Origin: an uncultured Faecalibacterium sp.
Lineage (GTDB): Bacteria; Bacillota; Clostridia; Oscillospirales; Ruminococcaceae
Length of the DNA: 15,124 nt
Assembly (NCBI GenBank): GCA_934503275.1
Contig: CAKSVD010000030.1
Location: forward strand, 1-15,124
Direction: 5' to 3'
In this document: piece by piece, positions 1 to 6,465 of the stretch
How positions within the stretch are numbered: the first letter of the stretch is position 1
Layout: each line of letters starts with the position of its first letter
Made by a program: the position numbers and the translations under genes
The notes under the pieces: model-generated
Databases searched by the model: none
What the model saw: the letters and a program-made list of their open reading frames with translations, nothing else
Told to the model about the DNA's origin: nothing

Positions 1-656
1 TGCCCGCCGTCCATCACAGAATAATCGCTGTGGTAGAGGGTGTAGTCCCATCCATCCTCACAGGACTGGATGGCAAGGTAGCCTTTGCCGCCCAGTTCCC
101 ACGCCGCCTGCTCGTCCTGTGTCTGAATCTCCGGGTAGAAGTCTGCATGGTTTCGTTCCATGACCTCGGCAAACTGGCAGATGTGGAACACATTGCCCAG
201 ACCGCCCATGTCAAAGTGATAATCATCCAGATGTTCCACCCGTGCCGTAAAACTGCGCCCATCCGGGTAATCCACCTGAATCACGCCGCCATCTGGAATG
301 CGATAGAGGTCATCATAGTGGCTGTTGATGAGACGAATATCCTTCGGCAGCGTTTCCGGCTCCCAGATGCGCCGCCTGCCGATGCCCGCCTGCGGGATGT
401 TTTCGAGGATCTTTACGCTTTCCTGTTGGATGGCCTTACGGTCATCGTCCGAAAGTTCAAACAGATACCAGTTCCGGGCGGCAGGGATGGTGTTTTGTCC
501 ATCTGGCGGCAGATTCTTTTCCGAGATCTGCCCACTTTCCAGCGGCTCGCCAGTTACCTTGTTATAAGTGGCAAAGCCGACCCCTGCACCGTTTTCCCGG
601 AGATGCAGATAGCGTTCATCGTTGATAAGGTAGACCGCTTCTTTTATCTGCTCCAT
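1..656 (-). CDS. ICE accessory protein (LPD28/LPD16-like), partial at its 3' end
   Basis: The minus frame is open from an ATG at 656-654 to the window edge, giving 218 residues of an incomplete protein beginning MEQIKEAVYLINDERYLHLR. Its start overlaps the topB stop by one base (TGATG), and AAGGTGGG lies 5 nt upstream, so translation is probably coupled to topB. The visible part is soluble, with no signal peptide or membrane segment. It contains an N-terminal module with NWYLFELSDDDRKAI, then IRLINSHYDDLYRIPDGG and VFHICQFAEVMERN, then the beginning of a WELGGKGYLAIQ module. From memory, proteins with these stretches follow topB in Tn1549-like elements and are annotated with LPD28, LPD16, YodL or DUF4316 domains. 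These are 'polyvalent protein' modules proposed to be delivered with the DNA or to counter host defence. The domain name is tentative and the biochemical role unknown; conservation of the gene position is the firmer point. Confidence 0.6.
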   Translation of the reverse strand, partial: MEQIKEAVYLINDERYLHLRENGAGVGFATYNKVTGEPLESGQISEKNLPPDGQNTIPAARNWYLFELSDDDRKAIQQESVKILENIPQAGIGRRRIWEPETLPKDIRLINSHYDDLYRIPDGGVIQVDYPDGRSFTARVEHLDDYHFDMGGLGNVFHICQFAEVMERNHADFYPEIQTQDEQAAWELGGKGYLAIQSCEDGWDYTLYHSDYSVMDGG

Positions 657-2737
657 CAGCACCCACCTTCAAATTCCAGCGAAAACTTGCTGCGGCCATC
701 CGCTTCACAGGACAGCAGCACGGTGGCGTTGTAGGTCTTGCCCTTGGCGCTCTTGCAGTCCTTCAGGCGGACCCGACCATCCCGCAGCAGCTTGTCCGCC
801 ACATGAGCGTCCATGCGTTTGCCGAGCCGTTTCAGAAAAGCATTATCCTTCCACAGCACGAAACGGCACTCCCGGTTCTCGCAGAACCAGCCCTTTTCAC
901 GCTCCACGACAGGCTTACCGCAGTTCGGGCAGACACCAATAATTTTGCTTTTCATAAGTGCATTCGCTCCTTTTTTCATTTCCGTGTTCTTTACCAGTTC
1001 GGTAATCATCGTATTGATCTCAGTCATAAATTCACCCGGCTCCATTTCGCCACGTTCGATTTGCAGCAGTTTTGTTTCCCAATCGGCGGTCATTTCCGGC
1101 GATTGGATTTCTTCGGGCATCACGGTGATGAGGGCTTTGCCCTTGTCGGTGGGCAGCAGCACCTTGGTTTTCTTGGTGCCCTTGCGCTCCAGAAAGCCCT
1201 TCTGCACCAGCTTTTCAATGGTGGCGGCGCGGGTGGCTGGAGTGCCGATGCCCTGACGCTCTACACCCTCCGGCATACTGTCTGCACTGGCGGTTTCCAT
1301 CGCATGAAGTAGAAGGTCCTCGGTGAAATGCTTCGGCGGGGACGTTTGGCCTTCCTTCAGTTCTGCGTTGAGGATGCCGCACTCGTTTTCTGCCGCATTG
1401 GGCAGAGCGGTGAGTTCCTGTTTTCGGTTCAGGATGTCTGCCAGCACCTTGCGCTCCACCGCTTTCCAGCCTTCCTCCAAAACCTCCTTGCCCTTGGCGG
1501 TAAATTCCTCCCCGGCACATTCAGTGGTCAGCAGGGTTTCCAGATAACGGAAGGGCTTGCTTACCGCCATCAGCGTCCGGGCGATGATGAGCTTCAGGAC
1601 GTTCTGCTCGCCCTTGGGCAGAGCCTCCAGATCGGTTTGCAGCATACTGCGTGTGGGCAGGATGGCATGGTGGTCAGTGACTTTTTCCCGGTTGACGGTG
1701 CGCCGTGTCCGGGGCACTGCCTCGTCCACATCCTCCGGGGTAATGTCGAGAAAAACTTCCAGTTCCTCGGTCAGCTCTTCCAGCAATTCCTCGTCATCAT
1801 CGGTGATATAGCAGCTATCAGTTCTGGGATAAGTGGTAAGTTTCTTCTCATACAGGCTCTGCACATAGTCCAGCGTCTGCTGTGCGCTGTACCCCAGCAG
1901 GCGGTTTGCATCCCGCTGAAGGGTGGTCAGGTCGTACAGCTGCGGCGGGCTTTCGGACTTTTCCTTGCGCTCCATCTTCTGCACTGTGACACGCCCCTCC
2001 TTTCGGCATTTGGAAAGCAGCAGTTCGGCATCTGCTTTCTGGGCAAACCGTTTGCTGGATGCCGTGCGGCCGCTGGTCAGTTCCAGATCCACCGTGTAGA
2101 ATTTCTCCGGCACAAAGGCAGCGATGGCGGCTTCCCGTACCACCGTCATGGCAAGCACCGGGGTCATAACACGCCCTACCGCCAGCGGTTGACCGTACAG
2201 GCACGAAAAAAGCCGGGACGCATTGATGCCGACCATCCAGTCGGCACGTTCCCGGCAGAGTGCTGCATTGTACAGCGCATCGTATTCAGTTGACGGTTTC
2301 AGATGAGCAAAGCCCTCCCGGATGGCGTTTTCCTCCATGCTGGACAGCCATAGGCGAGAAAAGGGCTTTTTGCAGCCTGCTTGCTGATACACCAAGCGGA
2401 AGATCAGTTCTCCCTCCCGGCCGGAATCGCAACTGTTCACGATGCTGTCTACATCCGGGCGTTGCATCAACTTTTGCAGGATGCCAAACTGTTTTTTCGT
2501 GCTGGCAGACACCAGATACTGCCACTTTTGCGGCAGGATAGGCAAATCGGCGATGCTCCACTTGACGTATTTGGCATCGTAGACATTGGGCGGTGCCAGT
2601 TCCACCAAGTGCCCTACGCACCAGCTTACCAGATAACCGTTGCCCTCAAGGTAGCCATCCTGACGGTTGGTGGCACCGAGGACTTTAGCGTAAGCCATAG
2701 CAACGGACGGCTTTTCCGTCACGATCAATTTAGCGAT
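656..2737 (-). CDS. topB: DNA topoisomerase III (type IA), start codon ATC instead of ATG
   Basis: This is a type IA topoisomerase that cuts one strand through a 5'-phosphotyrosine and passes another through. Conjugative elements of this kind usually carry one, presumably to resolve transfer or replication intermediates. Counting from the ATC at 2737 (693 aa), the Toprim domain has VTEKPS with Glu8 and CDSGREGELIF with Asp104, Glu108 and Glu110. The active-site Tyr303 lies in TTYPRTDS. A zinc ribbon starts with CPNC at about residue 603 and continues with the Cys pair in FCENREC. The start is odd: GGAGGGG is followed by TTATT and then ATC GCT AAA TTG, where family proteins begin Met-Ala-Lys-Leu-Ile-Val-Thr-Glu. 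The next in-frame ATG would remove the TEKPS motif. A TTG at 2782 is open but its ribosome site would lie in a hairpin stem. The stop overlaps the next gene by one base. Identity is certain; translation efficiency is not. Confidence 0.93.
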   Translation of the reverse strand: MAKLIVTEKPSVAMAYAKVLGATNRQDGYLEGNGYLVSWCVGHLVELAPPNVYDAKYVKWSIADLPILPQKWQYLVSASTKKQFGILQKLMQRPDVDSIVNSCDSGREGELIFRLVYQQAGCKKPFSRLWLSSMEENAIREGFAHLKPSTEYDALYNAALCRERADWMVGINASRLFSCLYGQPLAVGRVMTPVLAMTVVREAAIAAFVPEKFYTVDLELTSGRTASSKRFAQKADAELLLSKCRKEGRVTVQKMERKEKSESPPQLYDLTTLQRDANRLLGYSAQQTLDYVQSLYEKKLTTYPRTDSCYITDDDEELLEELTEELEVFLDITPEDVDEAVPRTRRTVNREKVTDHHAILPTRSMLQTDLEALPKGEQNVLKLIIARTLMAVSKPFRYLETLLTTECAGEEFTAKGKEVLEEGWKAVERKVLADILNRKQELTALPNAAENECGILNAELKEGQTSPPKHFTEDLLLHAMETASADSMPEGVERQGIGTPATRAATIEKLVQKGFLERKGTKKTKVLLPTDKGKALITVMPEEIQSPEMTADWETKLLQIERGEMEPGEFMTEINTMITELVKNTEMKKGANALMKSKIIGVCPNCGKPVVEREKGWFCENRECRFVLWKDNAFLKRLGKRMDAHVADKLLRDGRVRLKDCKSAKGKTYNATVLLSCEADGRSKFSLEFEGGC

Positions 2738-2773
2738 AATAACCCCTCCAATCTGTTTTGAATTGCAATATGT

Positions 2774-2792
2774 AGGCGGCAAAACGCCGCCT
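2774..2792 (-). promoter_or_regulatory. Intercistronic hairpin between the DUF4366 gene and topB
   Basis: A perfect 7-bp stem (AGGCGGC with GCCGCCT) encloses a 5-nt loop, 5 nt after the DUF4366 stop and just before the topB leader. On the transcribed strand it is followed by ACATATTG, not a T-run, so it does not look like an intrinsic terminator. It could protect or process the mRNA or tune topB translation; this role is inferred. A similar hairpin follows the Maff2 gene at 11882-11902. Confidence 0.5.
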
Positions 2793-2797
2793 TAAAA

Positions 2798-3523
2798 TCA
2801 GATGGGTTCGGTATCCTCCTCGCCGGTGTCCTCAGGCTCATCCTCAGTGGGAATCTCAAAATCGCCCTTGTCCTCGGTGTAACCTGCATCGGGGTCAAGG
2901 GCTTCTTTTTCAGCCTGCTTTTTCTGCTTCTGCTTTGCGAAAGCGTAGAAGCCGCCGCCTGCCGCCAGCGCAATCAGCACGACCACGCCCAGAAAGCCGG
3001 ATGCGATTTTTGTGACCTTGTTCTCCTTGGGCTGTTCCGTGCCGGATGCCGCTGCTTCTTCCGCTACTTTCTTGGCTTCTTCCTCGGCTTTCAGCTTATC
3101 CTGTTCCGCCTGCGCCGCTGCTTCTTTTTCAGCGGTATAAGCATCGGCAGCATCTTCCTCCAACAGAGCCAGAAGGTCGGCTTCGTCCACAAGGTTCATA
3201 AAGTGGACGGTCTGCTGCCCCTTGGCGTTGCGGTCAATCACCAGATAGAAAGTCGCACCCGACTTCGACACCAGCGTAATGAACTGTTGTCCGCTGCCAT
3301 CGGAATAGTCGGTGTGGTAATCATCCACCAGCGTCAGGTTGCCCTCCGGGGTCAGGGCACCAGAGGTTTCGTCCGTGACGGTGACAACATCTTCCTCCAC
3401 CACTTCCGGCAGAACAGGCTGCTCCACGGGGGCGGCTTCTCCCTCAAAAGCAAAAGCGGGAGCCGCCATGCCAGCACAAAGCGCCGCCGATACCAGCAGC
3501 GCGCCCAGTTTCTTAATCTTCAT
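2798..3523 (-). CDS. DUF4366 family exported membrane-anchored protein
   Basis: The 241-aa product begins MKIKKLGALLVSAALCAG and has a clear Sec signal peptide ending near APAFA, about residue 25. The extracellular part carries the DUF4366 core (QQFITLVSKSGATFYLVIDR, then VHFMNLVDEADLLALL). An Ala/Glu/Lys-rich, probably coiled-coil stretch follows at about residues 125-170. One transmembrane helix (GFLGVVVLIALAAGGGFYAF) precedes a basic KQKQKKQ stop-transfer and a very acidic cytoplasmic tail. In this ICE family the gene regularly sits between the NlpC/P60-DUF4315 genes and topB; its function is unknown, and a surface or channel-associated role is inferred. I chose the ATG at 3523 because AAGGAGG lies 9 nt upstream; another ATG at 3529 is only 3 nt from it. 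The gene start overlaps the end of the DUF4315 gene, so translation is probably coupled. Confidence 0.85.
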   Translation of the reverse strand: MKIKKLGALLVSAALCAGMAAPAFAFEGEAAPVEQPVLPEVVEEDVVTVTDETSGALTPEGNLTLVDDYHTDYSDGSGQQFITLVSKSGATFYLVIDRNAKGQQTVHFMNLVDEADLLALLEEDAADAYTAEKEAAAQAEQDKLKAEEEAKKVAEEAAASGTEQPKENKVTKIASGFLGVVVLIALAAGGGFYAFAKQKQKKQAEKEALDPDAGYTEDKGDFEIPTEDEPEDTGEEDTEPI

Positions 3524-3779
3524 CTGCATCGACCTCCTTCTCGAAAGTTGCACCCACGGCAGACAGCGCAGCCGGGTTCGGGGTGGCGGTAGCCGACTGC
3601 CGCAGCAGGGCGGCAAGCTGTTCCGGCGTGACCTTTGCAGTCCGCACCATCTCGTTGACCTCGGCGGAATCCTCCTCCTGAATGCGCCGTTCCAGAATCT
3701 CGATGCGGTTGTTCAGCTTGATGCGGCGCTCTTTCTCTTTTGCCAGCATCGCCCGCAGCTTATCCGATTTTTCGCTCAT
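3513..3779 (-). CDS. DUF4315 family small coiled-coil protein
   Basis: This 88-aa protein starts MSEKSDKLRAMLAKEKERR. It has a charged helical, probably coiled-coil region over about residues 1-45 (NNRIEILERRIQEED), followed by a helical VTPEQLAALLR segment and an Ala/Pro-rich acidic tail. These features match the DUF4315 family, a short protein of unknown function carried by Tn1549-like elements. The start at 3779 is supported by GGAGGAG 4 nt upstream. The longer frame extending to 3878 is really intron-split hydrolase sequence in another frame. The gene begins 13 nt after the hydrolase stop and its last codons overlap the start of the DUF4366 gene. The ribosome-site block GATTGGAGGAGTTTTATG closely resembles the one before topB. 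Confidence 0.85.
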   Translation of the reverse strand: MSEKSDKLRAMLAKEKERRIKLNNRIEILERRIQEEDSAEVNEMVRTAKVTPEQLAALLRQSATATPNPAALSAVGATFEKEVDADED

Positions 3780-3792
3780 AAAACTCCTCCAA

Positions 3793-3903
3793 TCATTTTG
3801 AAAGCCGTCCGAACCCAGCGAGATGCTTCTCCCAGTAGGACGAGTGAATGTTTGCGTACTTGATGGGGTCTCCGGCACTGACCATCATGCCGTTGCCGAG
3901 ATA
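3793..3903 (-). CDS. NlpC/P60 hydrolase gene, exon 2 (last 36 codons)
   Basis: The exon begins at 3903 directly after the group II intron 3' end (CCTACTCTAC). It encodes YLGNGMMVSAGDPIKYAN and continues to GFGRLSK with a TGA at 3795-3793. Joined to exon 1 in phase 0, it completes the conserved HVGLYLGNG strand and the final beta-strand and Trp/Phe-rich end of the NlpC/P60 domain, giving a 577-aa protein. The position often held by the third catalytic residue reads Val-Ser-Ala here rather than Ile-His, so the third polar residue is uncertain. There is no separate start codon or ribosome site for this exon: its translation depends on splicing. Confidence 0.93.
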   Translation of the reverse strand, partial: YLGNGMMVSAGDPIKYANIHSSYWEKHLAGFGRLSK

Positions 3904-3909
3904 GTAGAG

Positions 3910-3910
3910 T
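3910..3910 (-). other. Probable branch-point adenosine of intron domain VI
   Basis: The A seven bases from the intron 3' end (ACTCTAC) occupies the same place as the branch-point A in Ll.LtrB (ACTTCAC). It would provide the 2'-OH for lariat formation. The assignment is by alignment from memory. Confidence 0.6.
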
Positions 3911-3964
3911 AGGAAAGTGCCGCCTTATCGTATTTCTACGACAGGTTTGCACAGACCTCTCCCA

Positions 3965-3998
3965 GAACCGTGCTTGCGCCTCTCAACGCACACGGCTC
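3965..3998 (-). ncRNA. Group II intron domain V (catalytic hairpin)
   Basis: The 34-nt element runs from GAGCCGTGTGCG to GCGCAAGCACGGTTC and has the AGC catalytic triad at its second to fourth bases. Its paired GAGCCGUG/CACGGUUC arms have the standard domain V length. It binds the catalytic metal ions for splicing and reverse splicing. No disabling change is visible. Confidence 0.93.
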
Positions 3999-4023
3999 CC
4001 CATTTTTTGCTCCATTTCAAAAG

Positions 4024-5820
4024 TTATTCCGTTTTAGTTCCATGATGAATTCTCATGTGGCATTTGTGGCACACAACGATTATCTTGCGCCTCTTTGCCA
4101 GCATGACTTTTTCCCAATCAGCTTTACCTTTCAGGTTTTTGACCTTGTTTACATGGTGGATTTCATAGCTATCGCTGTCTGTACAGCCGCAGACTTCACA
4201 GACTTTGGCCTTCAGACGTTCCTCGAAGGAGGTTGTGTTGTGCGAATAGCGATACGCCAAATCGGGCACTTTTTCCGTCAAATCTTTGCCTTTGCAATCG
4301 CTGTACTTAGCGAACATCATACGGCGTTTTCCCTTTTTGGTTTCATACGGAACACCCCATGCGCCAGTCCCATCTCTGTATTCATAACGAACCTTAGCAA
4401 TTCGGGAGCGATGCTTGTTTGCGAGTGTTTTCAGGCAGCTGTATTCCATCAGATAACCAAAGTAAACGAGCTTGTTGAAGTTGCTTGCAATGGCATAATA
4501 GTTACAGAGTCCTCGGAGTTCCGCATTATAAATCATTACGATTTCCAAATCCGTGCGGTTCAGCAGAATTGGGCGATGAATAGGAATCAACCTCTTACCA
4601 TCCCTTTTAGCGATGCTATGGGACAACAAATAGGTCTCCACCTTATCTTTCAGTGGAATATTGAGTTCCACTTTGTTGTTCATAGTGCGCATTTTTCGTT
4701 TTCCAGAGCGTTTGACACTGGCATCCCTGCGCACCCGAACATCAAAACCAAGGAATCGGGCAGGAGTATTGCTGTGCGTAATAAGGGTCTTTTCTTGACT
4801 CAACTCCATTTTCAGAGTGTCCCGGACAAAATCCGTGAGTTTTGCCTTGATTTCCTCGCATTCCTCTCTTGTCCCATTGACTGCAATCAGAAAGTCATCT
4901 GCATAGCGAACATATTTCACTCGCTTATCGGTACACGCTTTTGCAGGTGTCCGAAACAACTGCTTTGTCAGTTGCTTATGCTGAGCAATGAGCTGCTCCC
5001 GCATTGTCCCTTCAGCTTTCTTGATTTTCTCATGCAGTGCATCTCGTTTGCGCCTTATCGTGTTGTATTCTTCCGTAAAGTTTCTCGGATTGTATCCGTG
5101 GTCAAATTCCTTCTTCAGTTGCGTAATATATCTGTCCAGTTCGTTCAGATAAATGTTTGCAAGAATCGGGGAGATGATTCCACCCTGCGGGCATCCGCTA
5201 TAGGTTTCATGGAAATTCCAGTCTTTCATATAGCCGGCTTTCAGAAACATACGAATCAGGTTCAGAAAACGAGCGTCCTTGATTTTTCGGTTCAGCACAC
5301 CAATCAGCGTGGAATGGTCGATGTTATCAAAACATCCCTTGATGTCGCCCTCAATGAACCACTTTGCTCCGGTAAACTCATGCTTAATCATGGCAAGTGC
5401 CGTGTGGCAGCTTTTGCCCGGTCGAAAGCCGTGGGAATAGATAGAGAAAATTGGCTCATAGATGGCTTCCAGAATCATACGGATAGCTTCTTGCACCAGC
5501 TTGTCAGCGAATACAGGAAGTCCCAACGGGCGCAGCTTACCGTTCTTCTTTTGAATATAGGTTCTGCGTACCGGCTTGGGTTCATATGACCCTGTTCTCA
5601 ATGCTTCAATGATGGCTGTCACATACTGCTCGCTAAATCCATCAGCCGTATCATCATTCACACCCTTCGTTCCTGCACCCTTATTGGAGTAAAGATGCTG
5701 ATAGGCGATGAAGTAAATATCTGGCCTCAAAAGATAGCGGTACAGTCGTGTAAACACTTCATCTTGGTTCTTTTGGGAATTCTCTTGTAATTTTGTTAAA
5801 ATCTCCATTGTTGATTTCAT
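4024..5820 (-). CDS. ltrA: Group II intron maturase/reverse transcriptase/endonuclease (LtrA-like)
   Basis: This 598-aa intron-encoded protein is almost the same length as LtrA of Lactococcus (599 aa) and starts very similarly (FTRLYRYLLRPDIYF). It carries the reverse-transcriptase blocks in order: KKNGKLRPLGLPVFADKLVQ, IYSHGFRPGKSCHTAL, FIEGDIKGCFDNIDH, GCPQGGIISPILANIYLNEL and the catalytic YADD at residues 306-309. A maturase (X) region follows. The C-terminal HNH-type endonuclease has CEVC at 541-544, the EIHHVN motif and a second pair in VCHKCHMRIHH. It should help the intron fold and splice, nick the target DNA and copy the intron into it. The start is preceded by AGAGG at a usual distance. 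No frameshift or missing catalytic residue is seen, so it is probably active. Confidence 0.97.
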   Translation of the reverse strand: MKSTMEILTKLQENSQKNQDEVFTRLYRYLLRPDIYFIAYQHLYSNKGAGTKGVNDDTADGFSEQYVTAIIEALRTGSYEPKPVRRTYIQKKNGKLRPLGLPVFADKLVQEAIRMILEAIYEPIFSIYSHGFRPGKSCHTALAMIKHEFTGAKWFIEGDIKGCFDNIDHSTLIGVLNRKIKDARFLNLIRMFLKAGYMKDWNFHETYSGCPQGGIISPILANIYLNELDRYITQLKKEFDHGYNPRNFTEEYNTIRRKRDALHEKIKKAEGTMREQLIAQHKQLTKQLFRTPAKACTDKRVKYVRYADDFLIAVNGTREECEEIKAKLTDFVRDTLKMELSQEKTLITHSNTPARFLGFDVRVRRDASVKRSGKRKMRTMNNKVELNIPLKDKVETYLLSHSIAKRDGKRLIPIHRPILLNRTDLEIVMIYNAELRGLCNYYAIASNFNKLVYFGYLMEYSCLKTLANKHRSRIAKVRYEYRDGTGAWGVPYETKKGKRRMMFAKYSDCKGKDLTEKVPDLAYRYSHNTTSFEERLKAKVCEVCGCTDSDSYEIHHVNKVKNLKGKADWEKVMLAKRRKIIVVCHKCHMRIHHGTKTE

Positions 5821-6159
5821 TGAGGCTTTCCTCTCTAATCAATTTCTGATTTTAATGCACAAAAAACTGCTTCTCTTCGCCATGTGAGCGGCTTTCCCGC
5901 ATCCGATTTTACGGCTTTTCCTGTTAATTCAGGATTCTCGGACTACTACAGAAGCTCCGTTGTCATGCCGGATTTTCAGTGTCATCTTTCTAGCATAGCT
6001 TTGAAATTTATCACATTGCTGCATTACACATAGCTTTTTCAAGCGTTCCGGTTTAGACAATCTCCAGTTGACGATAGTAGTAGGTCAATGTGAATTATCG
6101 GATATGCTTTTGTTCCGTTACTATCGGTTCTCCGACGTGCCGCACAGGGGATTAGCAAC

Positions 6160-6186
6160 CCATAGGAAGGACTCTATTTCCTACGG
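6160..6186 (-). other. EBS1 stem-loop of the group II intron
   Basis: A 9-bp stem (6178-6186 with 6160-6168, including one G-U pair) closes the loop ATAGAGTCC. It matches the position of the Ll.LtrB EBS1 hairpin. GAGTCC (6174-6169) pairs with the last six exon bases GGGCTG at five of six positions, with a G-G mismatch at the splice site. The A before it (6175, delta) pairs with the first base of exon 2, T. Confidence 0.72.
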
Positions 6187-6225
6187 TCCCTGTACCAAAG
6201 GTTTCAGACAATTTTCCTTTGCCCA

Positions 6226-6230
6226 CACGT
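6226..6230 (-). other. EBS2 of the group II intron
   Basis: ACGTG aligns with the Ll.LtrB EBS2 position (GTTAYGTGT context). It pairs with exon bases CATGT at -12 to -8 (6477-6473), with one G-U pair. The exon bases include the CAT codon of the catalytic His538. Confidence 0.65.
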
Positions 6231-6465
6231 AACAAGGGCTTGGAACTCACCTTAAACAATTCAGTTTTATCCTTGTATTCACTTATCCTCGCGGTTCAGT
6301 CGTGCCCGATTGTCTTTAGGCAACTTGCCGCTTTCCTACCGTGCTCTTTTCCCGTACATCTTTCGATTTTCGGTAAAGCAGGTGGATTCCCGCGTTGCTT
6401 TGCGGGGTAGTACCTTAACCACAGCCTCCTTTCTCTACTTCTACTATCGTCCTTACTGGACGCAC

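Larger units (their letters stand above)
3904..6465 (-). mobile_element. Group II intron, Ll.LtrB-like (IIA, CL-type), complete
   Basis: The 2,562-nt intron begins GTGCGTCCAG at 6465 and ends CCTACTCTAC at 3904. Both ends match the Ll.LtrB pattern (GTGCG at the 5' end; CCTACT then four bases ending AC at the 3' end). Domains I-III fill 5821-6465, which hold no host gene. Domain IV holds the maturase ORF, and domains V and VI lie at 3904-3998. Exon ligation restores the NlpC/P60 reading frame precisely, which fixes the boundaries. Ribozyme blocks resembling Ll.LtrB are recognisable, such as AAGGTACTAC, GTCTGAAACC and TAGTAGTC. The intron is visibly richer in A and T than the flanking ICE genes, consistent with recent horizontal arrival. 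It lies in the transcribed orientation, so it can be removed from the operon mRNA. Confidence 0.96.

Noticed and set aside
2774..2792. The hairpin before topB as an intrinsic terminator.
   Set aside because: No T-run follows the stem on either strand.
3970..5589. Long plus-strand open frame (539 codons) opposite the maturase.
   Set aside because: It is antisense to a full-length LtrA-like protein with all catalytic motifs, has no recognisable domain, and is a shadow of that coding sequence.
6236..6241. AAGCCC in the intron as EBS1 for the exon end GGGCTG (five of six pairs).
   Set aside because: It forms part of the stem (GCCC/GGGC) of the EBS2 hairpin. The Ll.LtrB-like EBS1 loop at 6169-6174 fits better and also gives the delta pairing.
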